Assembly: GCA_003167155.1 (NCBI GenBank)
Contig: PMTY01000162.1
Span: forward strand, 1,090 to 34,670
Reading direction: 5' to 3'
Source of the DNA: Candidatus Cybelea tumulisoli
GTDB taxonomy: Bacteria; Vulcanimicrobiota; Vulcanimicrobiia; Vulcanimicrobiales; Vulcanimicrobiaceae
DNA length: 33,581 nt
How positions within the stretch are numbered: the stretch's first letter is position 1; every line of letters starts with the position of its first letter. Positions 7,076-15,544 of the stretch are shown here, one piece after another. The position numbers and the translations under genes are program-made. The notes beneath the pieces are model-generated. The model saw only the letters and a list, made by a program, of their open reading frames with translations, did not search any database and was not told the origin of the DNA.

Positions 7076-10000
7076 ATGGCCCGACGTGGCGCCGCCGGAA
7101 GGGACCCGCCGAACTGCGGTCCCGAGCCCGAACTCCGCATCGGTCTGTTCGGCCACGTCGCCGTGGAAGTGAACGGAACGCCCTTTAAGCTCGCAACGCC
7201 CCGTAAAACGCTTCCGGTTTTTGCCTATTTGCTGCTCAATCGCGAGGCTCCAGTTGCTCGCGATTTTCTCGCGTACGTCATGTGGCCCGACGACGAGGAA
7301 GAGCCCGCGCGCACCAAGCTGCGCATGAGCCTCTACGATCTGGCTCGGGTTCTGCCCCCGGAGCTCGAAGGACGAGCGCTCATCGTCGACGGCGACAGCG
7401 TGCGCCTGCGCCACGATTTGCACTTGTGGCTCGACGTCGAAGAGTTCGACCGGCTCATCGCCGATCCGCAACGGATCGAGGAGGCCGTTAGCCTCTATCG
7501 CGGAGACTTGCTGACCGCGCTCTACGACGAGTGGGTCTTCCCCGAGCGCGAGCGCCACCGCAACGCTTTTCTCGCGGGGCTGCTGCAACTCGTCTCCCAA
7601 GCGCGCCGGCAGCGCAACTTCGTCCGCGGTATTACGCGGGCTCAGCAAATTCTCGCAATCGATCCATGGCGTGAAGACGTCGTGCGCCAAGTCATGGCGC
7701 TGCGCTGCGAATCCGGCGATCGCGCCGGCGCGCTCGCCGAATACGAACGCTTTGCGAAACTGCTTCGTCTGGAGCTGACGGTCCAGCCGATGCCCGAAAC
7801 GCTCACGCTGCGCGAAACGATTGCGCGCGGCGAGAGCTTTCAACCCGAAGCGCCGCTCGAACACCCCGCCACGCCGTCCATCGTTGCGGATTCGGCGACC
7901 CTGCCGTTTGTCGGCCGCCATACGGAGATGGGACAACTGCTCGAGACGTGGAGCCGCGTCGCCCGCGGCCGCGGCGCTTGCGTTTTCGTCGGCGGAGAGC
8001 CCGGTGTCGGCAAGTCTCGCCTGATTCTCGAGTTCGCGCACGCGGTCGAAGAGAGCGGCGGACGAGTCCTTATCGGCGCGACCGGCTCGCCGGAAGCAAC
8101 GCCATACGAAAGCATCGTCGACGCGCTCCGCTCCGCGCTGCCGTTGGTTGCGTCGCTGAAGGGCGGCATGTGGCTTGCCTGCATCGCGGAGCTGCTTCCC
8201 GAGATCCGCGCGCGCGTGCCCGGATTACCGGAGGTTCCGCACATCGACGCCGAGAGCGAACGCATCCGGTTGTTCGAGTCGCTCTTCCGCTGTTTCACCG
8301 GCCTCGCGCAGCCGCGCCCTCTGCTGCTCGTGCTCGAAGATATGCATTGGGCGCAATCCGCTTCAATTACATTGTTGCGCTCGCTGCTGCGCCGAGTTTC
8401 CGGCGCGCCGATAATGATCGTCGCAACCTATCGCGATGACGAAACGCCGCGGCCGCATCCGCTGCACCGCCTGCGAAGCGAGGCGCGGGCGACGGCCTGC
8501 GCGCAAAGCCTTTCGCTGCGAACGCTGTCACTCGACGACCTCCACGAACTGACAGGCGCGTTGCCGCAGAGCCCCGATTTGGAGGCCGCGAATCTGCTGG
8601 CCGTCTCCGCCGGGAACCCGCTCTTCCTGACGCAGTTTATCGACGATCTTCGGCACGGCGAACGGAGCGCTCCGCCCGCGAGTCTCGAAGCACTGGTATC
8701 GGCGCGTATCGGACAGCTCTCGGAGGAGGCGCGCACCGCTGCCGAGATCGCCGCGTGCATCGGTACGCGATTTTCGCACGACGCGCTTCGCGATGTCAGC
8801 GGATGGGATGAAGCCGCGCTCGGGAGCGCGCTCGACGAGCTCTTCGACCGGCGCATCGTGCGAGAAGCCAGCGGACGCGGACTCTTCGAGTACGCGTTCT
8901 CTCACCAGATATTTCAGGAGGCGATTGCCCGCGCGGTCCCGCCAGAACGAGCTTCTCCACGCCATCGCCGCGTGGCGCGCGTCCTCGAAGAGTTGTACGC
9001 CGACCGGGCATCCGAGCTTTCAGCGACGATCGCTCGCCATTACGAGCTTGCGGGCGACGCCGCAAACGCCGCCCGCTGCTACCTTACGGCGGTGCGGCGA
9101 TCCATCGGCCTGGGCGCGCTCGACGAGGCGCACGCGCTGAGCGATCGCGCGTTAGCGTTGACCGACGACCCGCGCGCGCGCGCCGAGATCCTTCTCGAAC
9201 GCGAAACCGTCGAGTTCCGCCGTGGCGATCGCGTCGCGCAAGAGTCTGCGCTCGCAAGCCTCGCGGAACTCGCCGCGATGCTCGCCGATCCGGAGCTGCA
9301 TCGCCTCACGCTGTTACGCAGGATCGAGTTTGCGGGGAGCACTTCCGATTCGGCGAGACTCGAAACGGCAATCCGCGAGCTGCGAACGTACGCGCTGCAC
9401 GACGACATTGCGTGGCAACTGCACGTCGCCGAGGCGAAGCTCGCGTTTTCCCTCGGCCGGCTCGCCGAGGCGCATGCATCGGCGGAAGCGGCGCTTGTCT
9501 GCAGCCGCGGATCGGCAAACGGTGCGGGAACAGCGCAGGCGTTGTGCTGTCTTGCAAACGTGGAGGCGGATCGCGGAAATCTCTCCGAGGCAGACGAGTT
9601 GTTTGCCGCAGCCGAACGAGCGGCAGTGGATGCCACCGATCACGCGCTGGAGTATCTCTCGTTGTCGAGTGCGTTTTCGATTGCGTACAATCGGCGCGAC
9701 GTCGAACGCTGCACGACCCTCGGCCAGCGCTGGCTCGACCGCGCCGCGGCGTTGGGTGACCGGCCCGCCGAAGCGCGAGCACGCAGCCGTCTGGGAGTAG
9801 CGCTCACGGCAGGCGGAACGCGGTATTCGGAGGCGCGCGAGCACTTCGCGCACACCGTGCTCTTCTATACCGACATGGGGGATATGAGCGGAACCGCCGG
9901 CGAGATGTTGAACGCGGCGGTGCTCGAAACGCGATTGGGATTTTTCGAAAGAGCCGTCGCGGCGACCGAGAAAGCCGTCGCGCTCTTTGAGAGCGTGGGC

Positions 10001-10585
10001 GACGACCGCGGTCGCGTCATCGGCCTAGCGAACCTCGGTTTCCTGCGGGCTTGCGTCGGAAACATCGAGGGCGCGCAGTCGGCCGCTCGCGAGGCCCGCC
10101 AACTCGCGCAACAACTCGAGTTCGGATTGATCGAGGCTTCCGCTCTGGAGAATCTTGCGTTTGCCGAAGCGGCGGACGGCAAGTTGACGGACGCGATCGC
10201 GCATGCGGAGGCGGCGCTCGAGGTTCGAGCGCGCTCGCAGTCGCAAGTTTGGGCGAGCAAGACGCGCGCCGACTTAGCCGTTTGGCACGCTGCTTGCGCC
10301 AATCTGCCGGCCGCGCGAGATCACGTGCGCCACCTGCTGGCCAACGAAAAGGGGATTGCAGACACGACGGAGTGGCCGGAATACTGCTATTGGGCGGCCG
10401 CGCAAGTCTTTCGCCTCGATGGAAATATACCCGAGGCCTCGCGTGCGCTCGACCGCGCGCGAGCGGTAGTGCAGGCGGCCGCAGAAGGCCTCGACGACGA
10501 CGATCGGGAGAGTTTTTCGGCGATTTCCTGGCACCGCGACATCGCGGCGGCGCAACGCGGAGTCTGGCCCGACCCGCCTCGTTAG
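7076..10585 (+). CDS. BTAD / AAA ATPase / TPR transcriptional regulator (AfsR/SARP-like STAND)
   Basis: The 1169-residue product is a large signal-integrating regulator. Residues 20-100 form a winged-helix OmpR/SARP-type DNA-binding domain (LRIGLFGHVAVEVNGTPF, then FAYLLLNREAPVARD and LRMSLYDLARVLP). Residues 105-250 form the helical BTAD domain (VEEFDRLI, SLYRGDLLTALYDEW, DPWREDVVRQVMALRCESGD). From about 275 comes an AAA_16-type ATPase with VGRHTEM, Walker A GGEPGVGKS near 305-314 and Walker B LLLVLEDMHWAQ near 416-425. The remaining 500 residues are TPR-like helical repeats. By family logic it is held inactive by the repeats and binds DNA as an oligomer when ATP and a ligand are bound. It follows two membrane-protein genes on the same strand. 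Target genes cannot be read; adjacent secreted-protein genes are candidates. Confidence 0.88.
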   Translation: MARRGAAGRDPPNCGPEPELRIGLFGHVAVEVNGTPFKLATPRKTLPVFAYLLLNREAPVARDFLAYVMWPDDEEEPARTKLRMSLYDLARVLPPELEGRALIVDGDSVRLRHDLHLWLDVEEFDRLIADPQRIEEAVSLYRGDLLTALYDEWVFPERERHRNAFLAGLLQLVSQARRQRNFVRGITRAQQILAIDPWREDVVRQVMALRCESGDRAGALAEYERFAKLLRLELTVQPMPETLTLRETIARGESFQPEAPLEHPATPSIVADSATLPFVGRHTEMGQLLETWSRVARGRGACVFVGGEPGVGKSRLILEFAHAVEESGGRVLIGATGSPEATPYESIVDALRSALPLVASLKGGMWLACIAELLPEIRARVPGLPEVPHIDAESERIRLFESLFRCFTGLAQPRPLLLVLEDMHWAQSASITLLRSLLRRVSGAPIMIVATYRDDETPRPHPLHRLRSEARATACAQSLSLRTLSLDDLHELTGALPQSPDLEAANLLAVSAGNPLFLTQFIDDLRHGERSAPPASLEALVSARIGQLSEEARTAAEIAACIGTRFSHDALRDVSGWDEAALGSALDELFDRRIVREASGRGLFEYAFSHQIFQEAIARAVPPERASPRHRRVARVLEELYADRASELSATIARHYELAGDAANAARCYLTAVRRSIGLGALDEAHALSDRALALTDDPRARAEILLERETVEFRRGDRVAQESALASLAELAAMLADPELHRLTLLRRIEFAGSTSDSARLETAIRELRTYALHDDIAWQLHVAEAKLAFSLGRLAEAHASAEAALVCSRGSANGAGTAQALCCLANVEADRGNLSEADELFAAAERAAVDATDHALEYLSLSSAFSIAYNRRDVERCTTLGQRWLDRAAALGDRPAEARARSRLGVALTAGGTRYSEAREHFAHTVLFYTDMGDMSGTAGEMLNAAVLETRLGFFERAVAATEKAVALFESVGDDRGRVIGLANLGFLRACVGNIEGAQSAAREARQLAQQLEFGLIEASALENLAFAEAADGKLTDAIAHAEAALEVRARSQSQVWASKTRADLAVWHAACANLPAARDHVRHLLANEKGIADTTEWPEYCYWAAAQVFRLDGNIPEASRALDRARAVVQAAAEGLDDDDRESFSAISWHRDIAAAQRGVWPDPPR

Positions 10586-10586
10586 G

Positions 10587-10760
10587 TTATACCTTCGCCA
10601 AGCCGAACATTGCGCGAGCAGCTTTTTGTTCGGGACTGTCAACCGGATCGAGAGAGACGCTCGCTCCGTGCCTTAAAACTTGGTCTTCAAGCATCGCGGC
10701 GCGGGCAGGGTCTACCAGACGACAGCGCATTATTTCCGCTATCGCGTTTTTGAGGTTCAA
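10587..10760 (-). CDS. candidate 57-residue small protein
   Basis: A short frame lies on the minus strand in the gap between the BTAD regulator and the OmpA-domain gene. It begins with TTG at 10760, has GAAAGG 6 nt upstream (10767-10772 on the plus strand), and ends in TAA one base past the convergent stop of the regulator. The translation is soluble and helical in character, with AIAEIMRCRLVDPARAAMLE and SPEQKAARAMFGLAKV. An in-frame TAG upstream limits extension. I do not recognise a family. The coherent composition and ribosome site argue for a real gene; the TTG start and small size argue for caution. The remainder of the gap (10761-10933) shows a G-run and no further gene. Confidence 0.4.
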   Translation of the reverse strand: MNLKNAIAEIMRCRLVDPARAAMLEDQVLRHGASVSLDPVDSPEQKAARAMFGLAKV

Positions 10761-10933
10761 TATGGGCCTTTCGGGCGTCTAAAGTGGGGGGGGCTATGTG
10801 CAGTTGCGTACGCAGATGCTAAAAGCCTCTAATTTAGGCATAATCCCATAGCGGGCGTAAAAGGGAAAACAATCCGGCGCGCGTGACCTATACTTTCGGT
10901 GGCTTTCCCGTCGCCTATATGGGAGGAAGTAGC

Positions 10934-13210
10934 TTGCAAATCCGGCAGCGTCTCGTTTTTGTCACAGTACTCTCGCTTTGCCTGGCCGCATGTGGCGGCG
11001 GGCAAGAATCGAGCTCGACGGCGACTGCGACCCCTACCTCTGCCGAAAGCGCTTCACCGGCAGCTGCGGGGACGCCGATCTCGGCACCTACGCCGACGGC
11101 CGATCCTAACTTGCTAAGCACCAGCAACGGCACGATCTTACGCACCTATTCACCTGCCGCGCTCGATGGAATGGGCGACGGCAACCTCGCGAACGCAGCC
11201 TACGGAATAGGTGCCGAGCTTCCCGATGCGGCTAAGCCGCCGTTCGTGTTTACGTTCGAACTACCCGGTCTTGCGATGATCGACGGATTCCAAGCCAACC
11301 TGCGCGACGCAGCGGCGAACGGCCCAACGCCGAGCGTCACGTTTGCGGTCTCGACGACCGGCGCCGACCGCGGTTTCAGCGACGTCGGTACGATCGCAGC
11401 CAACAGCACGACGTTGTCGGCCAATACGCAGGCACGTTGGGTACGCGCGACGGCAAATCAGCTCTTCAACTCGGTCGGGGCCACCGGGACGATGGCGGCG
11501 CCGCCGCCTGCGCTCGACCCAACCGGCATTTTCGTCGAGGACACCTACCCCGACAAGAACGGCGCGTTCGTGACGACCGGAGCGCACGACGGAGACCGGC
11601 GCGTGCGTTTCGTACGGGTCGGCTCCGCACTAGTCGGAACCGAATGCACGCAAACCGACTTGTATGGGCCCTACATCGGTCAGCTTCACGGCCGAAACTG
11701 GAACGCGAGGTACCCGGGGAATACGCACGGCAACCCGACTGCGGTCAGCGCCGTTGTTAACGACGACGCCTCGATCATCGCCGGAACGAATGTTTCCGGT
11801 CCTCCGATTTTCTTTTCACGCACGACCGAACGGCCCGCCTATTGCATGACTCGCTCCGCCGGCACGAGTCTCCACCGAGTCTTGGTGCTCGACCAAGACC
11901 CGATGGGAACCTTCTATCCGGCCGACAGCCAAGTGCCGCTTGCGGGATACGCGTTCGAAAGCATAGCTGCAAGCATGCTCGACGGCAGCGCGCTCGACGG
12001 GAAAGAGGCCGTGATCGCGCGCGACACGTGCAAGGTACCGGATCTGATGGCCCCTGAACAGCAGGCATTGCTATTGCAGTGGGTTACGGCAGGGCACAAA
12101 CTGCTGCTCGCGGGCGGCGAATGCGGAAACGGATCTGACTTTACCTGGCTTCCCTATCCGTTCACTTCGGTCGGGCCCGGTCCCGAAACGACGAACGCCA
12201 GCTTGATTCAAATTGAGAACAGCGCACTTGGCACCAACGACAAGAACGATACGCCTCACTTCGTAGACGTCAACGCGTACGTTCAGAGCCCCAACAACGG
12301 CCTGGCTAACTCGGCGGCCGTCACGACGACCGATCCGCACTGGTGCGGCCACCTTTTTGTCGCCAAGCCGACCAACGTTAACGGATTCGTGCAAACCTAC
12401 GCGGTCGATGGCGGCGGAATGTTCATCTACGATGGATTCAACGGAGATAACGATAACCCGACGCTGCAACGCATTCGCCAACTCGAAGTCGCTCTTCCGA
12501 TACCGGCCGGCCTTCCCTGTACGGAACTCGTCACCGAATCGTTCATCCTCGAGCCGAATCAGGAGGCCTCGTTTGCCGCCGGCTCGGCACAGACGGTGCG
12601 CGTACCGATGGAGGTGCTGGCAAACCAAGGCTGGAGCGGATCCGTTACAATTAAGACGACCGGCGATCTTCCCGCTACGGTTACTCCGAACAACTTCAAC
12701 CTGGCGGGCGGCACGATGAATCTCACCGTTGCCGTGAGCGTTCCGGCCTCAACCAAGGCCGGCGTCTATACGGTCAACGTAAATGCCGGCAACAGTGCGG
12801 GGAGGACCGCCCAGGCATCGGTCACGCTCACCGGAAATGCGCCACTCAAAAAGCAACTCACGCCCACTCAAAAGCGGATTCGTATCTACGGTATCCACTT
12901 TGATGTCGACAGCGCGGTCATCCAGGCGCGCTCCGAGCCAATAATCGGTGAAATCGCGCAGATTATGCGAGAGAACCCCAGTTGGCGCTTCCAAATCGAA
13001 GGCCACACCGATTCCGATGGCGGCGCAGCCTACAACCTGGCGCTCTCACAACGCCGGGCTCAAGCGGTCGTCGACGATCTTGTCAAACGCTACGGAATTG
13101 CGCGCAGTCGTCTGGTTGCGAAAGGATACGGCTTAACGAGACCGATCGCCTCAAATACAACCGGCCAAGGTAAGGCGCTGAACCGCCGAGTCGAACTTGT
13201 GCGCCTGTAG
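10934..13210 (+). CDS. lipoprotein with OmpA-like peptidoglycan-binding C-terminus
   Basis: The start is set at TTG 10934, because GGGAGGAAG (10921-10929) lies the right distance upstream; an ATG at 10919 would place that site inside the gene. The 758-residue product has a signal with lipobox LAAC and a Ser/Thr/Ala/Pro linker. A discoidin-like beta domain follows (about residues 70-210: FTFELPGLAMIDGFQANLRDA), then a large middle region of unknown fold with several Cys. An Ig-like/CARDB-type domain is next (VTIKTTGDLPATVTPNNFNL, SVPASTKAGVYTVNV). The last 110 residues are an OmpA domain with IHFDVDSAVI, FQIEGHTDSDGGAAYNLALS, RRAQAVVDDL and NRRVELVRL. OmpA domains bind diaminopimelate in peptidoglycan, so this protein probably tethers the envelope while carrying a ligand-binding head. 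It converges directly on the ABM gene. Confidence 0.85.
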   Translation: MQIRQRLVFVTVLSLCLAACGGGQESSSTATATPTSAESASPAAAGTPISAPTPTADPNLLSTSNGTILRTYSPAALDGMGDGNLANAAYGIGAELPDAAKPPFVFTFELPGLAMIDGFQANLRDAAANGPTPSVTFAVSTTGADRGFSDVGTIAANSTTLSANTQARWVRATANQLFNSVGATGTMAAPPPALDPTGIFVEDTYPDKNGAFVTTGAHDGDRRVRFVRVGSALVGTECTQTDLYGPYIGQLHGRNWNARYPGNTHGNPTAVSAVVNDDASIIAGTNVSGPPIFFSRTTERPAYCMTRSAGTSLHRVLVLDQDPMGTFYPADSQVPLAGYAFESIAASMLDGSALDGKEAVIARDTCKVPDLMAPEQQALLLQWVTAGHKLLLAGGECGNGSDFTWLPYPFTSVGPGPETTNASLIQIENSALGTNDKNDTPHFVDVNAYVQSPNNGLANSAAVTTTDPHWCGHLFVAKPTNVNGFVQTYAVDGGGMFIYDGFNGDNDNPTLQRIRQLEVALPIPAGLPCTELVTESFILEPNQEASFAAGSAQTVRVPMEVLANQGWSGSVTIKTTGDLPATVTPNNFNLAGGTMNLTVAVSVPASTKAGVYTVNVNAGNSAGRTAQASVTLTGNAPLKKQLTPTQKRIRIYGIHFDVDSAVIQARSEPIIGEIAQIMRENPSWRFQIEGHTDSDGGAAYNLALSQRRAQAVVDDLVKRYGIARSRLVAKGYGLTRPIASNTTGQGKALNRRVELVRL

Positions 13211-14158
13211 TTACAGCAGCCGCCAGAGCAAAGCGATCTCTAGCGCATAGCAGCAGAGCAGCAAAAGCGGACTGGTGAGCACGAGCCAGCGCGGCTGCTT
13301 TTCCGGGAAAAGCCAGGCGTGGAACGCGCCAATCGCAAGCGGCATCAGGGGCCACGTGGTTAGAGCCACACTCAGGGCATTTCCCACAAACGTTGCCAGC
13401 GCCGGATGGAGCATGCGTAGGCTCGGATTAAGGAACTTGAGTTCGAGCATGACAACCGGAAAGAGTGTGAGCAGAACGAGGCACGCCGTTTTCCATTTGC
13501 TGGGCGGTTTTCCAGTAGCCGGATCGGTCGGGACCCAGCCGGGAAACGACGTATCCACGCGCTGCGCGACGAAACCTTGCGTCAGGTCCTGGCTATCTTT
13601 GAGCAACTCCGCCCGCATCGGCGAACTCAGCCATCCATCGAGATTCGCTTCGGTGTCGAAGCGAAAGACGGTCGTCCAGCCACGTTCCTTTTGATGCGGC
13701 GGCTGCACGAACGAGCCCACGTAGCCTGGAAACGTCTCCTGCGCTTTTTGAATGCGCTCGGCAAACGCCCGATAGCCCTCCTCCTTGCCGGGTTTGATTT
13801 GCGTGATGATCAGTTCGGTAGCGCTGTGCTGCGGGATGTATCCCACGGCTGCCTGACCGGCGAGTTGCATAACGATTCCGCCCTCGACCAGCGAAACCGC
13901 TTGCGCAACGAGGGCTCGGCTTTCGTCGCCGTGACGCCAGCGGCGCATCGCATCGACGCTCTCGAAGGATGCGAGCACGATTGCTTCTTCTTGGTCGGGG
14001 GGCGCCGGGGGCCGGTATTCGAAGCTCAGAGCGCCGGGTGCCGCAAGCACCGCCGTCTGCCAGCGGACGTGCCACCGTGCGAACTCGGATTCTTTGTCCG
14101 GACGAATGCGCGCACAGAGAATGAGGCTTGCATTTCCGGAGTCGCCCGCGGATACCAC
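13211..14158 (-). CDS. two-domain antibiotic-biosynthesis-monooxygenase-like membrane protein
   Basis: The 315-residue product holds two ABM-like ferredoxin-fold repeats. The first, around residues 10-95, has LILCARIRPDKESEFARWHVRWQ and EAIVLASFESVDAMRRW. The second, around 115-210, has ATELIITQIKPGKEEGYRAF and GWTTVFRFDTEANLDGWL. A C-terminal membrane part of three helices follows (ACLVLLTLFPVVMLELKFL, a middle one near ATFVGNALSVAL, and LVLTSPLLLLCCYALEIALL). This architecture is a known ABM-superfamily membrane type of uncertain function; a role in small-molecule or heme-like oxidation is possible but not shown. The start is GTG at 14158, 4 nt after the lipocalin-like gene stop, with AGGAG almost touching it, so translation is probably coupled to that gene. 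Confidence 0.8.
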   Translation of the reverse strand: MVSAGDSGNASLILCARIRPDKESEFARWHVRWQTAVLAAPGALSFEYRPPAPPDQEEAIVLASFESVDAMRRWRHGDESRALVAQAVSLVEGGIVMQLAGQAAVGYIPQHSATELIITQIKPGKEEGYRAFAERIQKAQETFPGYVGSFVQPPHQKERGWTTVFRFDTEANLDGWLSSPMRAELLKDSQDLTQGFVAQRVDTSFPGWVPTDPATGKPPSKWKTACLVLLTLFPVVMLELKFLNPSLRMLHPALATFVGNALSVALTTWPLMPLAIGAFHAWLFPEKQPRWLVLTSPLLLLCCYALEIALLWRLL

Positions 14159-14162
14159 GCTC

Positions 14163-14681
14163 CTAGGCGCGCTTCCATACGAGGATATTCGAACTGCCCC
14201 AAATTTCCGGAGGCACGGTTCGAATGGTCAGCACGTCGCCTTCGATCTTGAACCGGCGCTCGAGTGTCGTTCCCATGAGGTTGGTAAACACACTTACTTC
14301 GACGTGATGGAAGACGCGATCGCCTCGTATGTCGTAGCGACCGGCATATGCGAGAAAATTCGCCAGGGCGAGCGTCCGCTGCTCTTCGGTTGACGAGCTT
14401 CCCGACGGCGACTTCAACTCGGGACGATGCGTTCCGGCGAGCACCGCAGCCATGTGTCCATCGGAGGTATAAAGCAAATAGCCGACCGGGTCTTGCCCGA
14501 AGCGAGGTTTGGACGAGCCGTCTCGTTCGTCGGTATCGAAGCTCGCGAGGCTCCACGCACCCACAACGCCTTCGCGCGGCGCGGCACTCGCGGTGACGTT
14601 GCCGATCGCTGCCAATACTCCGAACGATGCGGCGAATTCAAGTACGCCCTTACGCGAGATAGGCGGCGTTTTTATAGCACT
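14163..14681 (-). CDS. lipocalin-like domain protein, exported
   Basis: The 172-residue product matches the bacterial lipocalin-like family: GAWSLASFDTDERDG, FGQDPVGYLLYTSDGHMAAVLAG, and a middle with FLAYAGRYDIRGDRVFHHVEVS. An N-terminal stretch with RK followed by a hydrophobic run to TASAA looks like an export signal. The ATG at 14681 is chosen because GGAG lies about 6 nt upstream; the frame is open further but without a ribosome site. It is followed 4 nt later by the ABM membrane protein, and 14 nt separate it from the upstream PIN gene, so all four leftward genes from 15435 could share a transcript. The ligand is unknown. Confidence 0.82.
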   Translation of the reverse strand, partial: SAIKTPPISRKGVLEFAASFGVLAAIGNVTASAAPREGVVGAWSLASFDTDERDGSSKPRFGQDPVGYLLYTSDGHMAAVLAGTHRPELKSPSGSSSTEEQRTLALANFLAYAGRYDIRGDRVFHHVEVSVFTNLMGTTLERRFKIEGDVLTIRTVPPEIWGSSNILVWKRA

Positions 14682-14695
14682 CATTTCATCTCCAG

Positions 14696-15142
14696 TTAGT
14701 GGGTCCTTAAACCGCTGGGCTGACGTAGCCCTTCGCCAATCGCCGCCGCAACAAGACGCGCGTCGAACGAGAGAAATGTCAGTTCGGGAAGGTCGGCTTG
14801 AAGCGCCTTTGCCGTCGCCAGATGCCAAAGGTGCGCCCCGCGTAGAGACCAGGCTTGGGCTAAACTCTCTGCCATTTGCCAATCGGGTCCGAGGTTCACT
14901 CGCCGCCAGTGCGCATCGACGAAAGCCTCGCGCGCCGCTGTGGTCAAGGTGGTCGCAAGCATGCGATCGCGTTCGAGCTGAGCGATCACCGCGTGCGTTT
15001 CCGCCCAGGTAAGCGAGGAAAGAAGATGGACGCTATCCGTGCGCGCGATCGGTACCGCTCGCTCGCTGTGTTCGTCACGAAAGAGGGTTGCGAGAACGGC
15101 CGATGTGTCCCAGTAGATGACGGACGCAGTTGCTCGTTTCAC
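14696..15142 (-). CDS. vapC: PIN-domain toxin (VapC-like)
   Basis: The 148-residue product has the PIN RNase layout. D12 is in YWDTSAVLATLF, E48 is in SLTWAETHAVIAQLERD, and a late acid, D127, is in FLSFDARLVAAA. The usual third acidic residue lies in the motif R-x-x-D-x-x-HLATA. Here the segment reads RGAHLWHLATAKAL, so the Asp position appears to be His104. That would weaken the metal site unless another residue compensates. By family it would cleave RNA and be neutralised by the partner. It overlaps the antitoxin gene by 4 nt (ATGA at 15139-15142), the classic toxin-antitoxin coupling. Confidence 0.85.
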   Translation of the reverse strand: MKRATASVIYWDTSAVLATLFRDEHSERAVPIARTDSVHLLSSLTWAETHAVIAQLERDRMLATTLTTAAREAFVDAHWRRVNLGPDWQMAESLAQAWSLRGAHLWHLATAKALQADLPELTFLSFDARLVAAAIGEGLRQPSGLRTH

Positions 15143-15435
15143 TCTCCCCGGTCATCCTCGAGAAGGCGCCGCGCTAGGCCCGGTTCGACGGGCAATGGCG
15201 GCGGAAGCGGACGGGCGTTTGGCGAGGCGGGTTGCAGAACCCCACGGGCCTCAAGCGAGGAAAGACGCTCCTCTAGCGGACGAGCCTTTCGCGAAACCGG
15301 AACCAGGCGAGCAATGGGCGTACCGCGCGCCGTAATCGTCCACTCATGCCCGCTCCGGACGTCGGCGAGCATCCGGCTTAGATGGGCTTTGGCTTCCCTC
15401 ACGCCGCTCGAACGCCGGCCGGACGTGGTCTTCAT
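15139..15435 (-). CDS. vapB: Phd/YefM-type antitoxin
   Basis: The 98-residue product has the Phd/YefM DNA-binding fold in its first half: GVREAKAHLSRMLADVRSGHEWTI, then ARGTPIARLVPVSRK. A Pro-rich, charged C-terminal tail follows (PLEERLSSLEARGVLQ, PLPVEPGLARRLLED), which should wrap the PIN toxin. An upstream GTG at 15441 is possible, but the ATG at 15435 is preferred because the predicted transcription start falls on it. No ribosome site is visible, consistent with a leaderless mRNA. It should repress its own promoter, alone or with the toxin. Confidence 0.82.
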   Translation of the reverse strand: MKTTSGRRSSGVREAKAHLSRMLADVRSGHEWTITARGTPIARLVPVSRKARPLEERLSSLEARGVLQPASPNARPLPPPLPVEPGLARRLLEDDRGE

Positions 15436-15471
15436 GACCACATTATATTGTGACCACAGTAGTTACGTCAA
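15435..15471 (-). promoter_or_regulatory. near-consensus sigma-70 promoter and direct-repeat operator of the toxin-antitoxin pair
   Basis: On the minus strand TTGACG (15466-15471) and TATAAT (15442-15447) are separated by 18 nt. The A of the ATG at 15435 lies 7 nt past the -10 element, where transcription would start, so the mRNA is probably leaderless. The 8-bp direct repeat TGACCACA (plus strand 15435-15442 and 15451-15458, 16-bp pitch) flanks the -10 element. It is a good candidate for antitoxin binding and autoregulation. Confidence 0.65.
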
Positions 15472-15544
15472 GGCGCTTGGCCGAGGCATTCCCACACAGC
15501 CCGTGGAACCTGCCAAGCTTCTTTGCTCTATCTTAGGAGGCACG

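Noticed and set aside
7034-8041. Minus-strand frame of 335 codons opposite the BTAD regulator
   Set aside because: It lies entirely over the winged-helix, BTAD and Walker A region, shows no domain of its own, and is a shadow of the GC-rich codon pattern.
10883-10933. Longer starts for the OmpA-domain lipoprotein at 10883 or 10919
   Set aside because: They would put the strong GGGAGG ribosome site inside the coding sequence; TTG at 10934 is correctly spaced from it and gives a normal signal peptide.
14876-15544. Long plus-strand open frame running from 14876 into the lipoprotein gene
   Set aside because: It is antisense to the toxin-antitoxin genes and has no ribosome site; the true start of the lipoprotein is the ATG at 15545 behind AGGAGG.
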